The notes under the pieces were generated by a model. The model was not told where the DNA came from. It worked only from the letters and a program-made list of their open reading frames with translations, and searched no databases. From the NCBI RefSeq assembly GCF_018390645.1, contig NZ_JAHBGC010000011.1, positions 62,001-126,000 of the forward strand: a DNA stretch of 64,000 nucleotides. The letters run 5' to 3'. The position numbers were made by a program, and so were the translations under genes. The first letter of the stretch is position 1, and each line of letters starts with the position of its first letter. This document shows, in pieces, positions 17,743 through 27,005 of the stretch. Origin of the DNA: Ancylobacter dichloromethanicus. GTDB lineage: Bacteria > Pseudomonadota > Alphaproteobacteria > Rhizobiales > Xanthobacteraceae.

Positions 17743-20700
17743 CTATGCCACCACCGGCCCGGTCGAGGGCTCGATGTTGACCATGAACGCCTTGAACTCC
17801 GGCGTCTCGATGTTGGCGTCGCCGACGAACGGGGTGAGCGTGTTGGCCGGGAAGCCCTTGCGGGCGGCACCGACAAAGCCCCAGTGGATCGGCACGCCGA
17901 CGATGTGGACGAGCTTGCCGTCGATGTTCATCGGCTTGATGCGCTTGGTGACGACCGCCTTGGCGTAGAGCTCGCCGCGCTTCGACCACACCCGCACCCA
18001 GCCGCCGAGCGCGATGCCCTTCTCCTTCGCCAGCTCCTCGGAGATCTCCACGAACTGCTCCGGCTGCAGGACCGAATTCACATGGTTGTTCTTGGTCCAG
18101 TAGTGGAAATGCTCGGTGAGACGGTAGGTGGTGCCGGCATAGGGGAAGGCCGGGTCGCCGATATCGGCGAACGACTTCCAGTCGTCGGCGAACACGCGCG
18201 CCACCGGATTGCCCCGCACCTTGGGCGCGATGACGTTGGCGACCGGGCTCTCGAACGGCTCGTAATGCACCGGGAACGGCCCGTCCCGCATCATCTTGCG
18301 CACCCAAAGGCGCGAGGTGCCCTCGGGGTTCATGATGAAGGGGCCGACCTCCCCGGGCTTGGCGGTGGGCGCGATGTCCGGCACGTCGTAGCCGGTCCAC
18401 TTGGCGCCGTCCCACTCGATCAGCTTGCGCGAGGGGTCCCACGGCTTGCCTTCGAGATCGCAGGAGGCGCGGTTGTAGAGGATGCGCCGGTTCGCCGGCC
18501 AGGCGAACGACCATTTGAGGAACATGCCGGCGTCGCCGGGGTCGGAATTGTCCCGCCGCGCCATCATGTTGCCGGCCTCGGTGAAGCAGCCGGAGAAGAT
18601 CCAGCAGCCGCCGGCCGTGGTGCCGTCGTCGCGCATCTGGCCGAAGCCGGAAAGCTGCTTGCCGGCCTCCAGCACCTTCTTGGTCGGGTCGACGGGGTCG
18701 TACACGTCGGCCAGCACCGAACCGTTCATCTCGCGGGCGAGTTCCTCGGCGGTCGGGTCGCCGGGGTCCTTGTAGGTCCAGTTGAGATTGACGATCGGGT
18801 CGGGGAAGGCGCCGCCTTCCTTCTTGTACAGTTCCTTCAGCCGCAGATGGATCTGCGCCATGATCCAGGTGTCGGTCTTCGCCTCGCCGGGAGGCGAGCC
18901 GCCCGGCCAGTGCCATTGCAGCCAGCGGCCGGAATTGACCAGCGAGCCCTCGTCCTCGGCGAAGCAGGTGGTGGGAAGCTGGATCACCTCGGTCTGGATG
19001 TCGGCCGGGTTCACCTTGTTGAAGGTGCCGTGATCCTCCCAGAACCGGGCGGTCTCGGTCTGCAGCGGGTCCATGACGACCAGCAGCTTGAGCTTGGCGA
19101 GGCCCTCGGCGAGCTTGGCCTTGTTGGGGAAGGCCTGCAGCGGGTTGAACCCCTGGCAGAAATAGAGGTTCACCTTGCCGTTCTTCATCATGTCGAAGAT
19201 GCGCAGCACGTCGTAGCTGGCGACATCCAGCTTGGGCAGGTACTGGTAGCCCCAGTCGTTTTCCGCCGTCGCGGCCGGGCCGAACATGGACTTCATGAAG
19301 CTGACGAAGAACTTGCGGTAGTTCTGCCAGTAGCTCATCTGGTTCGGCCGCAGCGGCTTGTAGGCGCGCGTCGACATGTAGGTGGTGAAGTCGGCTTCCT
19401 TCTCCGTGGGGATGTTGAGATAGCCGGGGATGAGGTTGCTCATCAGCCCCAGATCGGTCAGCCCCTGGATGTTGGAATGGCCGCGCAGGGCGTTCATGCC
19501 ACCGCCGCGCACGCCGATATTGCCCAGGATGAGCTGGAGCATCGCCATGCCGCGAATGTTCTGCGAGCCCTTGGAATGCTGGGTCCAGCCGAGCGCGTAC
19601 ATCGACGTCATGGTCTTGGTCGGCGTCGAGCACTCGCCGACCATCTCGGCCACCTTCAGGAACTTGTCCTTGGGCGTGCCGCAGATGCGTTCCACCAGTT
19701 CCGGGGTGTAGATGGCGACGTGCTGCTTCAGCAGGTTCCAGACACAGCGCGGGTTCTGCAGCGTCTCGTCGACCACGGCATAGCCGTCCGGGCCGATCTC
19801 GTAGTCCCAGGTGTCGCGGTTATAGTCGCGCTTTTCCTCGTCATAGCCGGTGAACAGGCCGTCCTGGTAGCCATAGCCCTCTTTCACGACGAAAGTGGCG
19901 TTGGTGAAGGCCTTCACATACTCCCACTGCACCTTGTCATTGCTGATGCAGTGATTGATGAGGCCCATCAGGAAGGCGATGTCCGAGCCCTGTCGGATCG
20001 GCGCGTAATAGTCGGCCACCGACGCCGAGCGGTTGTAGCGCGGGTCGACGACGATGAGCTTGGCGCCACGGTTGGCTTTCGCCTCGGTGACCCATTTGAA
20101 TCCGCACGGATGCGCTTCGGCGGCATTGCCGCCCATGATGACGACGAGGTCGGTGTTCTTGATGTCGGTCCAGGCGTTGGTCATTGCGCCACGGCCAAAT
20201 GTTGGGGCGAGACTCGCCACCGTCGGGCCGTGTCAGACGCGCGCTTGGTTATCGAACGCCAATATGCCGGTCGAGCGCACGACCTTGTAGGTCGCGAACG
20301 CGGTTTCGTTGGTGGTCGCGGAGGCGGCGAGGAAGCCGGTGGTGAGCCAGCGGTTGACCGTCACGCCGTCCGAATTGGTGGCAATGAAATTGGCGTCGCG
20401 ATCGTCCTTCATGGCGCGGGCGATCTTGTCGAGCGCCGCGTCCCAGGAGACGGCCTCGAATTTGTCGGAGCCGGCCTTGCGCAGCATCGGCTGGGTCAGC
20501 CGGGTCTGCGACTTCACGATGTCGCGCAGCGCCGCGCCCTTGGGGCAGAGCGTGCCGCGATTGGTCGGGTGGTCGGCGTCGCCCTCGATATGGACGATGT
20601 CGGCCGTCTCGCCTTTGCGCAGGTCGCCCTTGGAATAGATGATGATGCCGCAGGCGACCGAGCAGTAGGTGCAGGTGTTTCGCGCTTCCGTGGTGTTCAC

Positions 20701-20832
20701 CAGGTGGAACGGCTTCACAGCGGCGGCGACGGCAGCCTCCGCCTCGCTGAAGCCGAAGGCACCCAACGTGGTGCCGGCGAGGCCGGCTCCCGACGTCTTG
20801 AGGAACGTACGGCGCGAGAGCTCCATATTCAT
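17743..20832 (-). CDS. fdoG: Selenocysteine formate dehydrogenase major (alpha) subunit
   Basis: Molybdopterin subunit that oxidises formate to CO2 in the periplasm. The frame is interrupted by one TGA (20233-20235) that must be read as selenocysteine: the context ARV-U-HGPTVASLAPTFGRG is that of the Sec196 site of E. coli FdnG, and here Sec is residue 200 of 1029. The N-terminus has a Tat signal (MELSRRTFLKTSGAG), then the [4Fe-4S] motif CTYCSVACG with CPKG. ATG 20832 follows GGAGG. Read without Sec insertion it would look like two genes (17743-20220 and 20233-20832) or a pseudogene. All Sec machinery is encoded beside it. Confidence 0.95.
20204..20235 (-). promoter_or_regulatory. UGA selenocysteine codon and bacterial SECIS hairpin
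   Basis: The minus strand reads UGA at 20235-20233, then after 11 bases a hairpin: GG (20221-20220), a bulged U (20219), GGCGA (20218-20214), loop GUC (20213-20211), UCGCC (20210-20206), CC (20205-20204). The bulged U and the GU in a small apical loop, at this distance from the UGA, are the features SelB recognises in E. coli fdhF and fdnG. It is translated as part of fdoG. Confidence 0.88.
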
Positions 20833-20983
20833 CGTGGCCCTCCCGTGTTCTCGTCGTAAAGCCCATCGGGCGACGGGCCTTGCCAACCACAAGGCTATTT
20901 TTTAGCTCCTCCAATGTCAAACAGCCAAAGGGCTAAGGCACGGACAAAAAATCGTGTGATTTCAGCGGCTTCAGAATGGTGCC

Positions 20984-21736
20984 GTGCGGTTTCGTAATGG
21001 TGCGGTGCAGCGACTGCGGATTTGGCCGATCGGCCGATTGACGATTTGCCGGCCTCGGCGCAGCATCATTCTCGTGCTCGCATCTGCGGCTCCCGCGTGT
21101 CGGGGCGAGAAGAACCGGTTGCTTCTGGTTATTGTTGCTTCCCTTGCGTCACTGACGCTTGCGGGGGCAGCACCGGCGTTTGCCGCCTCGCCGCTGCCGA
21201 TCGGGGAAAAGCCGCCGGCGCCGGCTCTTGCCTCGCTGACCCTCGCCTCTCTGGCCCTCGCCCCGCTCGATCACGGCCGCCAGGACCTTGCGGCGCTGCA
21301 CGGACGCCCGGTGCTGGTTCACTTCTTCGCGACCTGGTGCGCGCCCTGCCGCGACGAGATGGCGGGGCTGGCGCGGCTCGCGGGACGCCGCGGGGAGGAC
21401 GGGCTGGCGCTGCTCGCCGTCGATGTCGGCGAGGTGCCGGTGCGGGTACGCCGCTTCTTCGACGCCCATCCCGTGCCCTTTCCCGTGCTGCTGGACGAGG
21501 ACCGCGCCGCGCTGAAGGCGTGGAAGGTCACCGGCCTGCCGTCGAGCTTCGTGCTCGACGCCTCCCACACGCTGCGCCTTTACGCCGGCGGCCCGGTCGA
21601 CTGGGACGACCCCGCCGCCGACCGCCTGCTCGACGCCGTGCTGCACGAGGTGCCTGCCGATCCGGCCGCCGCGCCCGAAGGCGCGGGGCTGCCACCCCTC
21701 GACCAACAAGAACCGCTCCGGGAGCCATCACCATGA
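20984..21736 (+). CDS. TlpA-like exported thioredoxin-fold protein
   Basis: Thiol-disulfide oxidoreductase of the TlpA/ResA group. The redox motif WCAPC (Cys119 and Cys122 from this start) lies in LVHFFATWCAPCRDEM, and the cis-Pro region is GLPSSFVLD. A hydrophobic stretch (LLLVIVASLASLTLAGAAP) before the domain is the signal or anchor, so it is periplasmic. The start is uncertain: GTG 20984 opens the frame, but a TTG near 21119 just before the signal, preceded by GAGAAGAA, is as plausible. It is divergent from fdoG and overlaps the next gene by ATGA. Its partner substrate is unknown. Confidence 0.75.
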   Translation: MRFRNGAVQRLRIWPIGRLTICRPRRSIILVLASAAPACRGEKNRLLLVIVASLASLTLAGAAPAFAASPLPIGEKPPAPALASLTLASLALAPLDHGRQDLAALHGRPVLVHFFATWCAPCRDEMAGLARLAGRRGEDGLALLAVDVGEVPVRVRRFFDAHPVPFPVLLDEDRAALKAWKVTGLPSSFVLDASHTLRLYAGGPVDWDDPAADRLLDAVLHEVPADPAAAPEGAGLPPLDQQEPLREPSP

Positions 21737-22893
21737 CAAAGCTCGCCTTGCCCCGTCGTCGCGACCTTCTCAAAGCCGGCGCGGCGCTTGCCGCCATCGC
21801 CGCCGTTCCCTCCGCCCTCTTTTCGTCCACCGCCTTCGCCCAGGCCGCGGGCCCGGCGGCGGCCGCCGCCTTCGCGCCGAAGCCCGGTAAATGGCGCGAT
21901 TTCGAGGTGGTGACGGTGCTGGACGTGAAGCCAGTGGAGGGCAAGAGCGGCCCCGCTCAGGCGTGGGTGCCGCTGCCCTCCTATACGGCCTCCGACTGGA
22001 TGAAGCCCGGCGAGAGCACCTGGAAGACCAATGCCGTCACCGCCGAGGTGGTGACGGACCCCCATTATGGCGCGCAGATGCTGCACCTGACCTGGGCCGA
22101 GGGCGAAGCCAAGCCCAGCGTCGAGATCACCTCGCGCTTCTCCACCCGCGACCGCGCCACCGATTTCTCGGCGCCGGGCAGCGTGGCGGCGCTTTCGGCG
22201 CAGGAGCGGGCGCTGTTCCTCGCGAGCACCGACCTGATCCCCACCGACGGCATCGTCAAGGCGACCGCCGACAGGATCACCGTCGGCAAGGCGAGCGATG
22301 TCGAGAAGTCGCGCGCCATCTATGAATGGGTGGTCGAGAACACCTATCGCAACGCCGCGACGCGCGGCTGCGGCACCGGCGATGTCGCCTCGCTGCTGGC
22401 CAGTGGCAACATCGGCGGCAAATGCGCCGATCTCAACGCGCTGTTCGTCGGCCTGAACCGCGCCGCCGGCATTCCCGCCCGCGACCTCTACGGCATCCGC
22501 GTCGCGCCTTCCGCCTTCGGCTACAAGAGCCTGGGCGCCAATTCGCCGACCATCTCCAAGGCGCAGCACTGCCGCGCCGAGGTGTGGCTCGACGGCTTCG
22601 GCTGGGTCGCCACCGATCCCGCTGACGTGCGCAAGGTCGTGCTGGAGGAGCCGCCGGGCAAGAACGCGATGGACGACGCCAAGGTGCTGGCCGCGCGCAA
22701 GGCGCTGTTCGGCTCGTGGGAGGGCAACTGGCTGGCCTATAATGACGGCCACGACATCGCCCTGCCGGGCTCCAGCGGGCCCAAGCTCGGCTTCCTCATG
22801 TACCCGCAGGCGGAAGTGGCGAGCCTGCGCCAGGACTGCCTCGACCCCGACGCCTTCGCCTATGCGATCACCGCGCGTGAGGTTTCGGCCTGA
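21733..22893 (+). CDS. Exported transglutaminase-like protein
   Basis: A 386-aa protein with a Tat-like leader (PRRRDLLKAGAALAAIAAV) and a transglutaminase-like (papain-fold) domain. The catalytic triad is visible as Cys231 in GGKCADLNALF, His279 in KAQHCRAEVW and Asp295 in VATDPADV. Such domains in bacteria usually act as peptidases or amidases. The N-terminal half (55-200) resembles the beta-rich domain often found before such units. It is coupled to the TlpA-like gene by a four-base overlap, so the pair probably works in the periplasm together. A role in formate dehydrogenase maturation is only a guess from position. Confidence 0.75.
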   Translation: MTKLALPRRRDLLKAGAALAAIAAVPSALFSSTAFAQAAGPAAAAAFAPKPGKWRDFEVVTVLDVKPVEGKSGPAQAWVPLPSYTASDWMKPGESTWKTNAVTAEVVTDPHYGAQMLHLTWAEGEAKPSVEITSRFSTRDRATDFSAPGSVAALSAQERALFLASTDLIPTDGIVKATADRITVGKASDVEKSRAIYEWVVENTYRNAATRGCGTGDVASLLASGNIGGKCADLNALFVGLNRAAGIPARDLYGIRVAPSAFGYKSLGANSPTISKAQHCRAEVWLDGFGWVATDPADVRKVVLEEPPGKNAMDDAKVLAARKALFGSWEGNWLAYNDGHDIALPGSSGPKLGFLMYPQAEVASLRQDCLDPDAFAYAITAREVSA

Positions 22894-22895
22894 GG

Positions 22896-23030
22896 CCCTG
22901 CGCGCTTCGAGACGCGGGGCGCTGCCCCGCTCCTCAGCATGACGGGCGACATCTCCCCGCGTCATCCCCGGGGCGCCTGGCAATGGGCGCCCCTGAAGCG
23001 CCCGGCGACGCCGGGCCTCGAAGGATGCAG
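22896..23030. repeat. Composite GC-rich palindromic intergenic repeat
   Basis: Three perfect hairpins follow each other: GCGGGGC / GCCCCGC at 22914-22930, GGGGCGCC / GGCGCCCC at 22970-22993 and GCCCGGC / GCCGGGC at 23000-23016. Text such as CGTCATCCCCGGG and CCTCGAAGGATGCAG is typical of dispersed intergenic elements in Bradyrhizobium-like genomes. It separates the transglutaminase-like gene from selD and contains no gene. Confidence 0.5.
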
Positions 23031-23070
23031 TCGATTACCGTGTCCGTGCCCGCCAGAAGGATGACGTACC

Positions 23071-24132
23071 ATGCTCGACAAACCCGCCGACGCCGCCCCG
23101 TTCCGCCTCACCAGCCTCGCCCATGGCGGGGGCTGCGGCTGCAAGCTGGCGCCCTCGGTGCTGCGCGAATTGCTGGCGGAGCAGCCCTCCAGCGCCGGCT
23201 TCGAGCGGCTGCTGGTCGGCACCGAGACCGGCGACGACGCGGCGGTCTACCAGCTTGACGACGAGACCTGCCTGATCGCCACCACCGACTTCTTCATGCC
23301 GATGGTCGACGACCCCTACGAGTTCGGCCGCATCGCCGCCACCAACGCCATTTCCGACGTCTACGCCATGGGCGGCAAGCCGCTGCTGGCGCTGGCGATT
23401 CTCGGCATGCCGCTGGGCAAGCTGGAGCCCGCCATGGTGCGCGAGATCTTGAAAGGGGGCGCCTCGATCGCCGCCGAGGCCGGCATTCCGGTGGCCGGCG
23501 GCCATTCCATCGACGCGCCGGAGCCGATCTACGGCCTCGCGGTCATCGGCACGGCGCGGCCCGAGCAGATCCGCAAGAACAGCACCGCCTTCGCCGGCGA
23601 CGCGCTGATCCTGACCAAGCCGCTCGGCGTCGGCATCTATTCCGCCGCGTTCAAGAAAGAGGTGCTCCAGCCCGCCGCCTATGCCGAGATGATCGCCTCG
23701 ATGACGACGCTCAACCGCATCGGCACCGCGCTGGGCCGGGACGCGGGCGTGCACGCGGTGACCGACGTGACCGGTTTCGGCATTCTCGGCCACGGGCTGG
23801 AAGTGGCGCGCGGCGCCTCGCTCGGGCTGGAGATCGAGGCGGCGGCCCTGCCCCTGCTGAACGAGGCCCGCGCGCTGGCGCAGGCCGGTTTCATCACCGG
23901 CGCCTCGCACCGCAACTGGGCGAGCTATGGCGAGGGGGTGCGCCTGCCCGCCGCAATGGCGGAGGCGGAGCGCCATCTGCTCACCGACCCGCAGACCTCG
24001 GGCGGGCTGCTGGTGGCGGTGGCGCCCGAGGCGGCCGCGCGGGTGCTGGGCGAGATCCGCGCCGCCGGCTTCCCGCGCGCCGCCATCATCGGGCGCGCGG
24101 TGGACGGCGCGCCCTCGGTCACGGTGGTTTGA
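23071..24132 (+). CDS. selD: Selenide, water dikinase (selenophosphate synthetase)
   Basis: Makes selenophosphate from selenide and ATP, the selenium donor for SelA. The 353-aa sequence has the N-terminal active-site motif HGGGCGCKL, with the catalytic residue as Cys22 rather than Sec, and [20 protein letters not shown] and [11 protein letters not shown] of the AIR-synthase fold. The length equals that of E. coli SelD (347 aa). ATG 23071 has a GGATGA-type purine stretch upstream. It lies on the strand opposite the rest of the sel/fdo genes, about 2.2 kb away. Confidence 0.95.
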   Translation: MLDKPADAAPFRLTSLAHGGGCGCKLAPSVLRELLAEQPSSAGFERLLVGTETGDDAAVYQLDDETCLIATTDFFMPMVDDPYEFGRIAATNAISDVYAMGGKPLLALAILGMPLGKLEPAMVREILKGGASIAAEAGIPVAGGHSIDAPEPIYGLAVIGTARPEQIRKNSTAFAGDALILTKPLGVGIYSAAFKKEVLQPAAYAEMIASMTTLNRIGTALGRDAGVHAVTDVTGFGILGHGLEVARGASLGLEIEAAALPLLNEARALAQAGFITGASHRNWASYGEGVRLPAAMAEAERHLLTDPQTSGGLLVAVAPEAAARVLGEIRAAGFPRAAIIGRAVDGAPSVTVV

Positions 24133-24156
24133 TCGGGCGCGGTCACCGCGCCCGAT
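24132..24156 (+). terminator. Perfect hairpin at the end of selD
   Basis: ATCGGGCGCGGT at 24132-24143 and ACCGCGCCCGAT at 24145-24156 form a 12-bp perfect stem with a one-base centre that overlaps the selD stop codon. There is no T-run, so it may also be a protein-binding palindrome. Confidence 0.4.
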
Positions 24157-24172
24157 GACGGTCGCGCGGAGA

Positions 24173-24257
24173 CGGCGTCTCTTGGATCGGCGTCTCTTGG
24201 ATCGGGCCCGCGCGCGGGGGCGGGCCGCCGGCCGGCTTTTCGTTGCCTGCCGGCAGG
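24173..24257. promoter_or_regulatory. Tandem repeat and palindrome upstream of the lar operon
   Basis: CGGCGTCTCTTGGAT occurs twice head to tail without a gap (24173-24187 and 24188-24202). It is followed by a perfect 12-bp palindrome CCTGCCGGCAGG at 24246-24257. The palindrome lies about 90 bases before larA and is a candidate operator for that operon. No -10/-35 pair is obvious. Confidence 0.35.
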
Positions 24258-24345
24258 TTTATGAGGGAGCTTCAGCGCGATATCCTCTTCGCCTGACCGG
24301 CCGGGAGGGTGAGCCTCCCGCGGCGGGTAACATCAAGGATCGACC

Positions 24346-25653
24346 ATGCCCGAACCCGCCCTCGAACTCGCCTTCGGCCGTGGCGCGCTGCACCTCGCCC
24401 TGCCGCCGGAAGCCGAGCCGACCGTGCTGCGCAAGGCGGCGCTGCCGAAGCTGCCGGACAACCTCGCCGGCATCCGCCACGCCTTCGACCACCCGGTGGG
24501 ATCGGCGCCGCTGCGCGAGCTGGCGACGGGCTGCGCGAGCGCCTGCATCCTCATCTGCGACATCACCCGCCCGGTGCCGAACCGGCTTTTCCTGCGGCCG
24601 ATGATCGAGACCCTGATCGCGGCCGGTATTCTGCCCGCCGCCATCACCGTGCTGGTGGCGACCGGGCTGCACCGGCCCAATGAGGGCGAGGAACTGGCCG
24701 AGCTGGTCGGCGACCCCTGGGTGCTGGAGACGGTGCGGGTGGAGAACCATTTCGCCCGCGACGAGGCCGCCCATGTCGATCTCGGCGCGACGTCGACGCG
24801 CAGCACGCCGGTGTTCATCGACCGGCGCTTCGCCGAGGCCGATCTGCGCATCGCCACCGGGCTGGTGGAGCCGCATTTCATGGCCGGCTGGTCCGGCGGG
24901 CGCAAGGTGGTGGCGCCGGGCGTGGCCGGGCACCAGACCATCCGCACCTTCCATTCCGCCCGCTTTATGGAGGACCCGCTAGCGGTGCAGTGCAACCTCG
25001 TCGGCAACCCGCTGCATGAGGAGCAACTGGAGATCGTGCGCAAGCTCGGCGACATCTATGCGCTGAACACGGTGCTGGACGAGGAACGCGACCTGGTCTT
25101 CGTCTCGTTTGGCGAGATCATCGCCAGCCACCTCGCCGCCGTCGATTTCGTCGAGGGCGCCACGGTGATCGAGGCGCCGCGCCGTTACCACACGGTGGTG
25201 ACATCATCAGCCGGCTATCCACTTGACAAGACCTATTACCAGACGGTGAAGGGCATGGTGACGCCGCTCGACATTCTGGAGCCCGGCGGCACGCTGATCA
25301 TCGCCTCGGAATGCTCGGAGGGGTTCGGCAGCGAGGAATTCCGCGCCGCGCAGGAGCGGCTGGTCGAACTGGGGCCGGAGCGCTTTCTGGCCACGCTGAC
25401 CGCGAAGACGCTGGCCGATGTCGACGAGTGGCAGACCGAGATGCAGCTCAAGCCGATGCGGGTCGGGCGCATCCAGCTCTACACCACCGGGCTGACCGGC
25501 GAGGAGCGCCGCGTCACCGCGGTGGAGATCGTGCCCGATCTCGACGCGGCCATTGCCGCGAGCCTCAAACGCTCCGGCGACAACGCGCTCGCCATCATTC
25601 CCGAGGGGCCCTATGTGATACCGGTCTGCCGGCAACGGCAGGCGGCGGCGTGA
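24346..25653 (+). CDS. larA: LarA-family nickel-pincer-dependent racemase/epimerase
   Basis: Founding member activity is lactate racemisation with a nickel-pincer nucleotide tethered to a lysine. The 435-aa sequence keeps the cofactor and catalytic positions: DITRPVPN, His109 in TGLHRPN, His177 and Lys187 in VEPHFMAGWSGGRKVVAPG, and His196. These correspond to His108, His174, Lys184 and His200 of the Lactobacillus plantarum enzyme. LarA homologues differ in substrate (lactate, malate, other 2-hydroxyacids), so the substrate is left open. It is first in the operon larA-larC-larE-larB, so enzyme and cofactor synthesis are made together. Confidence 0.88.
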   Translation: MPEPALELAFGRGALHLALPPEAEPTVLRKAALPKLPDNLAGIRHAFDHPVGSAPLRELATGCASACILICDITRPVPNRLFLRPMIETLIAAGILPAAITVLVATGLHRPNEGEELAELVGDPWVLETVRVENHFARDEAAHVDLGATSTRSTPVFIDRRFAEADLRIATGLVEPHFMAGWSGGRKVVAPGVAGHQTIRTFHSARFMEDPLAVQCNLVGNPLHEEQLEIVRKLGDIYALNTVLDEERDLVFVSFGEIIASHLAAVDFVEGATVIEAPRRYHTVVTSSAGYPLDKTYYQTVKGMVTPLDILEPGGTLIIASECSEGFGSEEFRAAQERLVELGPERFLATLTAKTLADVDEWQTEMQLKPMRVGRIQLYTTGLTGEERRVTAVEIVPDLDAAIAASLKRSGDNALAIIPEGPYVIPVCRQRQAAA

Positions 25654-27005
25654 ACTCCGGCGGCGCGATATCTGGCGGTGCGAGACGCATCCATCTCGAC
25701 GCGGTGGGCGGCGTTGCCGGCGACATGTTCGTGGCGGCGCTGCTGGACGCCTTTCCCGACCTCGCCCCCCGGGTGATGGCGGATGCGCGTGCCGTGCTGC
25801 CGGAAGGGGCGGGCACGCCCGTGCTGCGCGAGGGGCTGAGCGGTGGCATCGCCGTGCGCCGCTTCGGGCTGGAGGGCGAGGACGCCCACACGCACGCCCA
25901 CGATCATGCGCACAGGCCCGCGCATTCCCACGCTCACCAGGCTTCCGGTGCCGTTCTGGCGGAGGGGCTGGGTCCCCGGGCCAAGCCCGGGAATGAGGAG
26001 GAGCGCGGGGGAAATGAGCCGGCTCATGAACGCCACCGCCACGGCGCCGGCAGCTATCGCGACATGCGGGCGCGGATCGAGGCGGCGGCGCTGAGCGAGG
26101 GGACAGCGCGGCACGCGTCGGCCATTCTCGGCCTGCTCGCCCGCGCCGAGGCGGCCATTCACGGCGTGAAGGTGGAAGAGGTGCATTTCCACGAGATCGC
26201 CGACTGGGATTCGCTGCTCGACGTGGTCGCTGCCGGCAGCCTCGCGGCGGCGCTGCAAGGCGCTGACTGGACCGTCTCCGCCCTGCCGCTGGGTGGCGGG
26301 CTGGTGAGGACCCAGCACGGGCTGCTTCCGGTGCCGGCGCCGGCGACCGCCGCGCTGCTCGACGGCTTCGACTGGCGCGACGACGGCATTGCCGGCGAGC
26401 GGGTGACCCCGACCGGGGCGGCGATCCTGAAACATCTGGCGCGGCCCGGCCGGCCCCTGGGCGGGCGGCTGGTCGCGTCCGGCACCGGGGCGGGCACGCG
26501 CGCCCTGCCGGGAATGCCTAATGTGCTGCGAGCGCTGGTGTTCGAGGCCGCGCCGGCGGAGGGCGATGCGCGGGCCGACCACGACAGGGTGGCGGTGATC
26601 GAATTCGACATAGACGATATGACGGGGGAGGAGATCGGCACCGCGAGCGAGCGGCTGCGCGCCGCGCCCGGGGTGCTCGATGTCAGCGTCGGGTCGCGCC
26701 TCGGCAAGAAGGGGCGGCCCGTCGCCTCGATGCGGCTGCTGGCGCGGCCGGAAAGCATGGAGGCGGTGGCCCGCGCCTGCTTCGCGCAGACCTCCACCAT
26801 CGGGCTGCGCGTTCGCGAGGAGCGCCGGCTGATTCTGCCGCGCGCGGCCGGCGAGAGCGCCGGCGTCGCGGTGAAGACGGTGGCGCGGCCGGGCGGGCCG
26901 ACGGTGAAGGCGGAGAGCGACGTGCTGACCGGCGACACGCTCGCTGCGCGGCGGGCGCTCAAGCTGCGGGCGGAATCTGGCGACGCGGAACGCGGCGATG
27001 CGTGA
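25650..27005 (+). CDS. larC: Nickel insertion protein LarC (single continuous frame)
   Basis: LarC inserts nickel into the pincer nucleotide with CTP hydrolysis. In L. plantarum the full protein needs a ribosomal frameshift between larC1 and larC2; here both halves are in one frame of 451 aa. The N-terminal part shows HLDAVGGVAGDMFVAALLDA and VHFHEIADWDSLLDVV, and the C-terminal part begins near VAVIEFDIDDMTGEEIG. A His-rich stretch at about 80-96 (HTHAHDHAHRPAHSHAH) probably binds nickel. GTG 25650 overlaps the larA stop (GTGA). Residues 105-120 come from a palindromic repeat inserted in frame. Confidence 0.9.
   Translation: MNSGGAISGGARRIHLDAVGGVAGDMFVAALLDAFPDLAPRVMADARAVLPEGAGTPVLREGLSGGIAVRRFGLEGEDAHTHAHDHAHRPAHSHAHQASGAVLAEGLGPRAKPGNEEERGGNEPAHERHRHGAGSYRDMRARIEAAALSEGTARHASAILGLLARAEAAIHGVKVEEVHFHEIADWDSLLDVVAAGSLAAALQGADWTVSALPLGGGLVRTQHGLLPVPAPATAALLDGFDWRDDGIAGERVTPTGAAILKHLARPGRPLGGRLVASGTGAGTRALPGMPNVLRALVFEAAPAEGDARADHDRVAVIEFDIDDMTGEEIGTASERLRAAPGVLDVSVGSRLGKKGRPVASMRLLARPESMEAVARACFAQTSTIGLRVREERRLILPRAAGESAGVAVKTVARPGGPTVKAESDVLTGDTLAARRALKLRAESGDAERGDA
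25961..26012. repeat. Palindromic repeat inserted in frame inside larC
   Basis: The segment contains CCCGGG-CCAAG-CCCGGG (25975-25991) flanked by GGGTCC and GAATGA. This is the usual look of dispersed Rhizobiales intergenic repeats (GGTCCCCGGG...CCCGGGAATGA). It encodes roughly EGLGPRAKPGNEEERGG right after the His-rich linker of LarC, without breaking the frame. Confidence 0.55.

Noticed and set aside
20233-20235. fdoG as a frameshifted or nonsense pseudogene, or as two separate genes
   Set aside because: The stop is a single UGA at the exact Sec site, with a SECIS-like hairpin and all selenocysteine genes next to it.
16762-20859. A 1365-codon open frame on the plus strand opposite the formate dehydrogenase genes
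   Set aside because: It is a shadow of GC-rich codon use. The minus strand carries Fe-S, Tat, Sec and cytochrome motifs in three coupled genes, while the plus-strand product is low-complexity with no family sign.
25650-27005. larC as an artificial joining of larC1 and larC2 by a sequencing error
   Set aside because: The frame is continuous and in phase with overlapping larA and larE boundaries, and single-frame LarC proteins are common in other bacteria.
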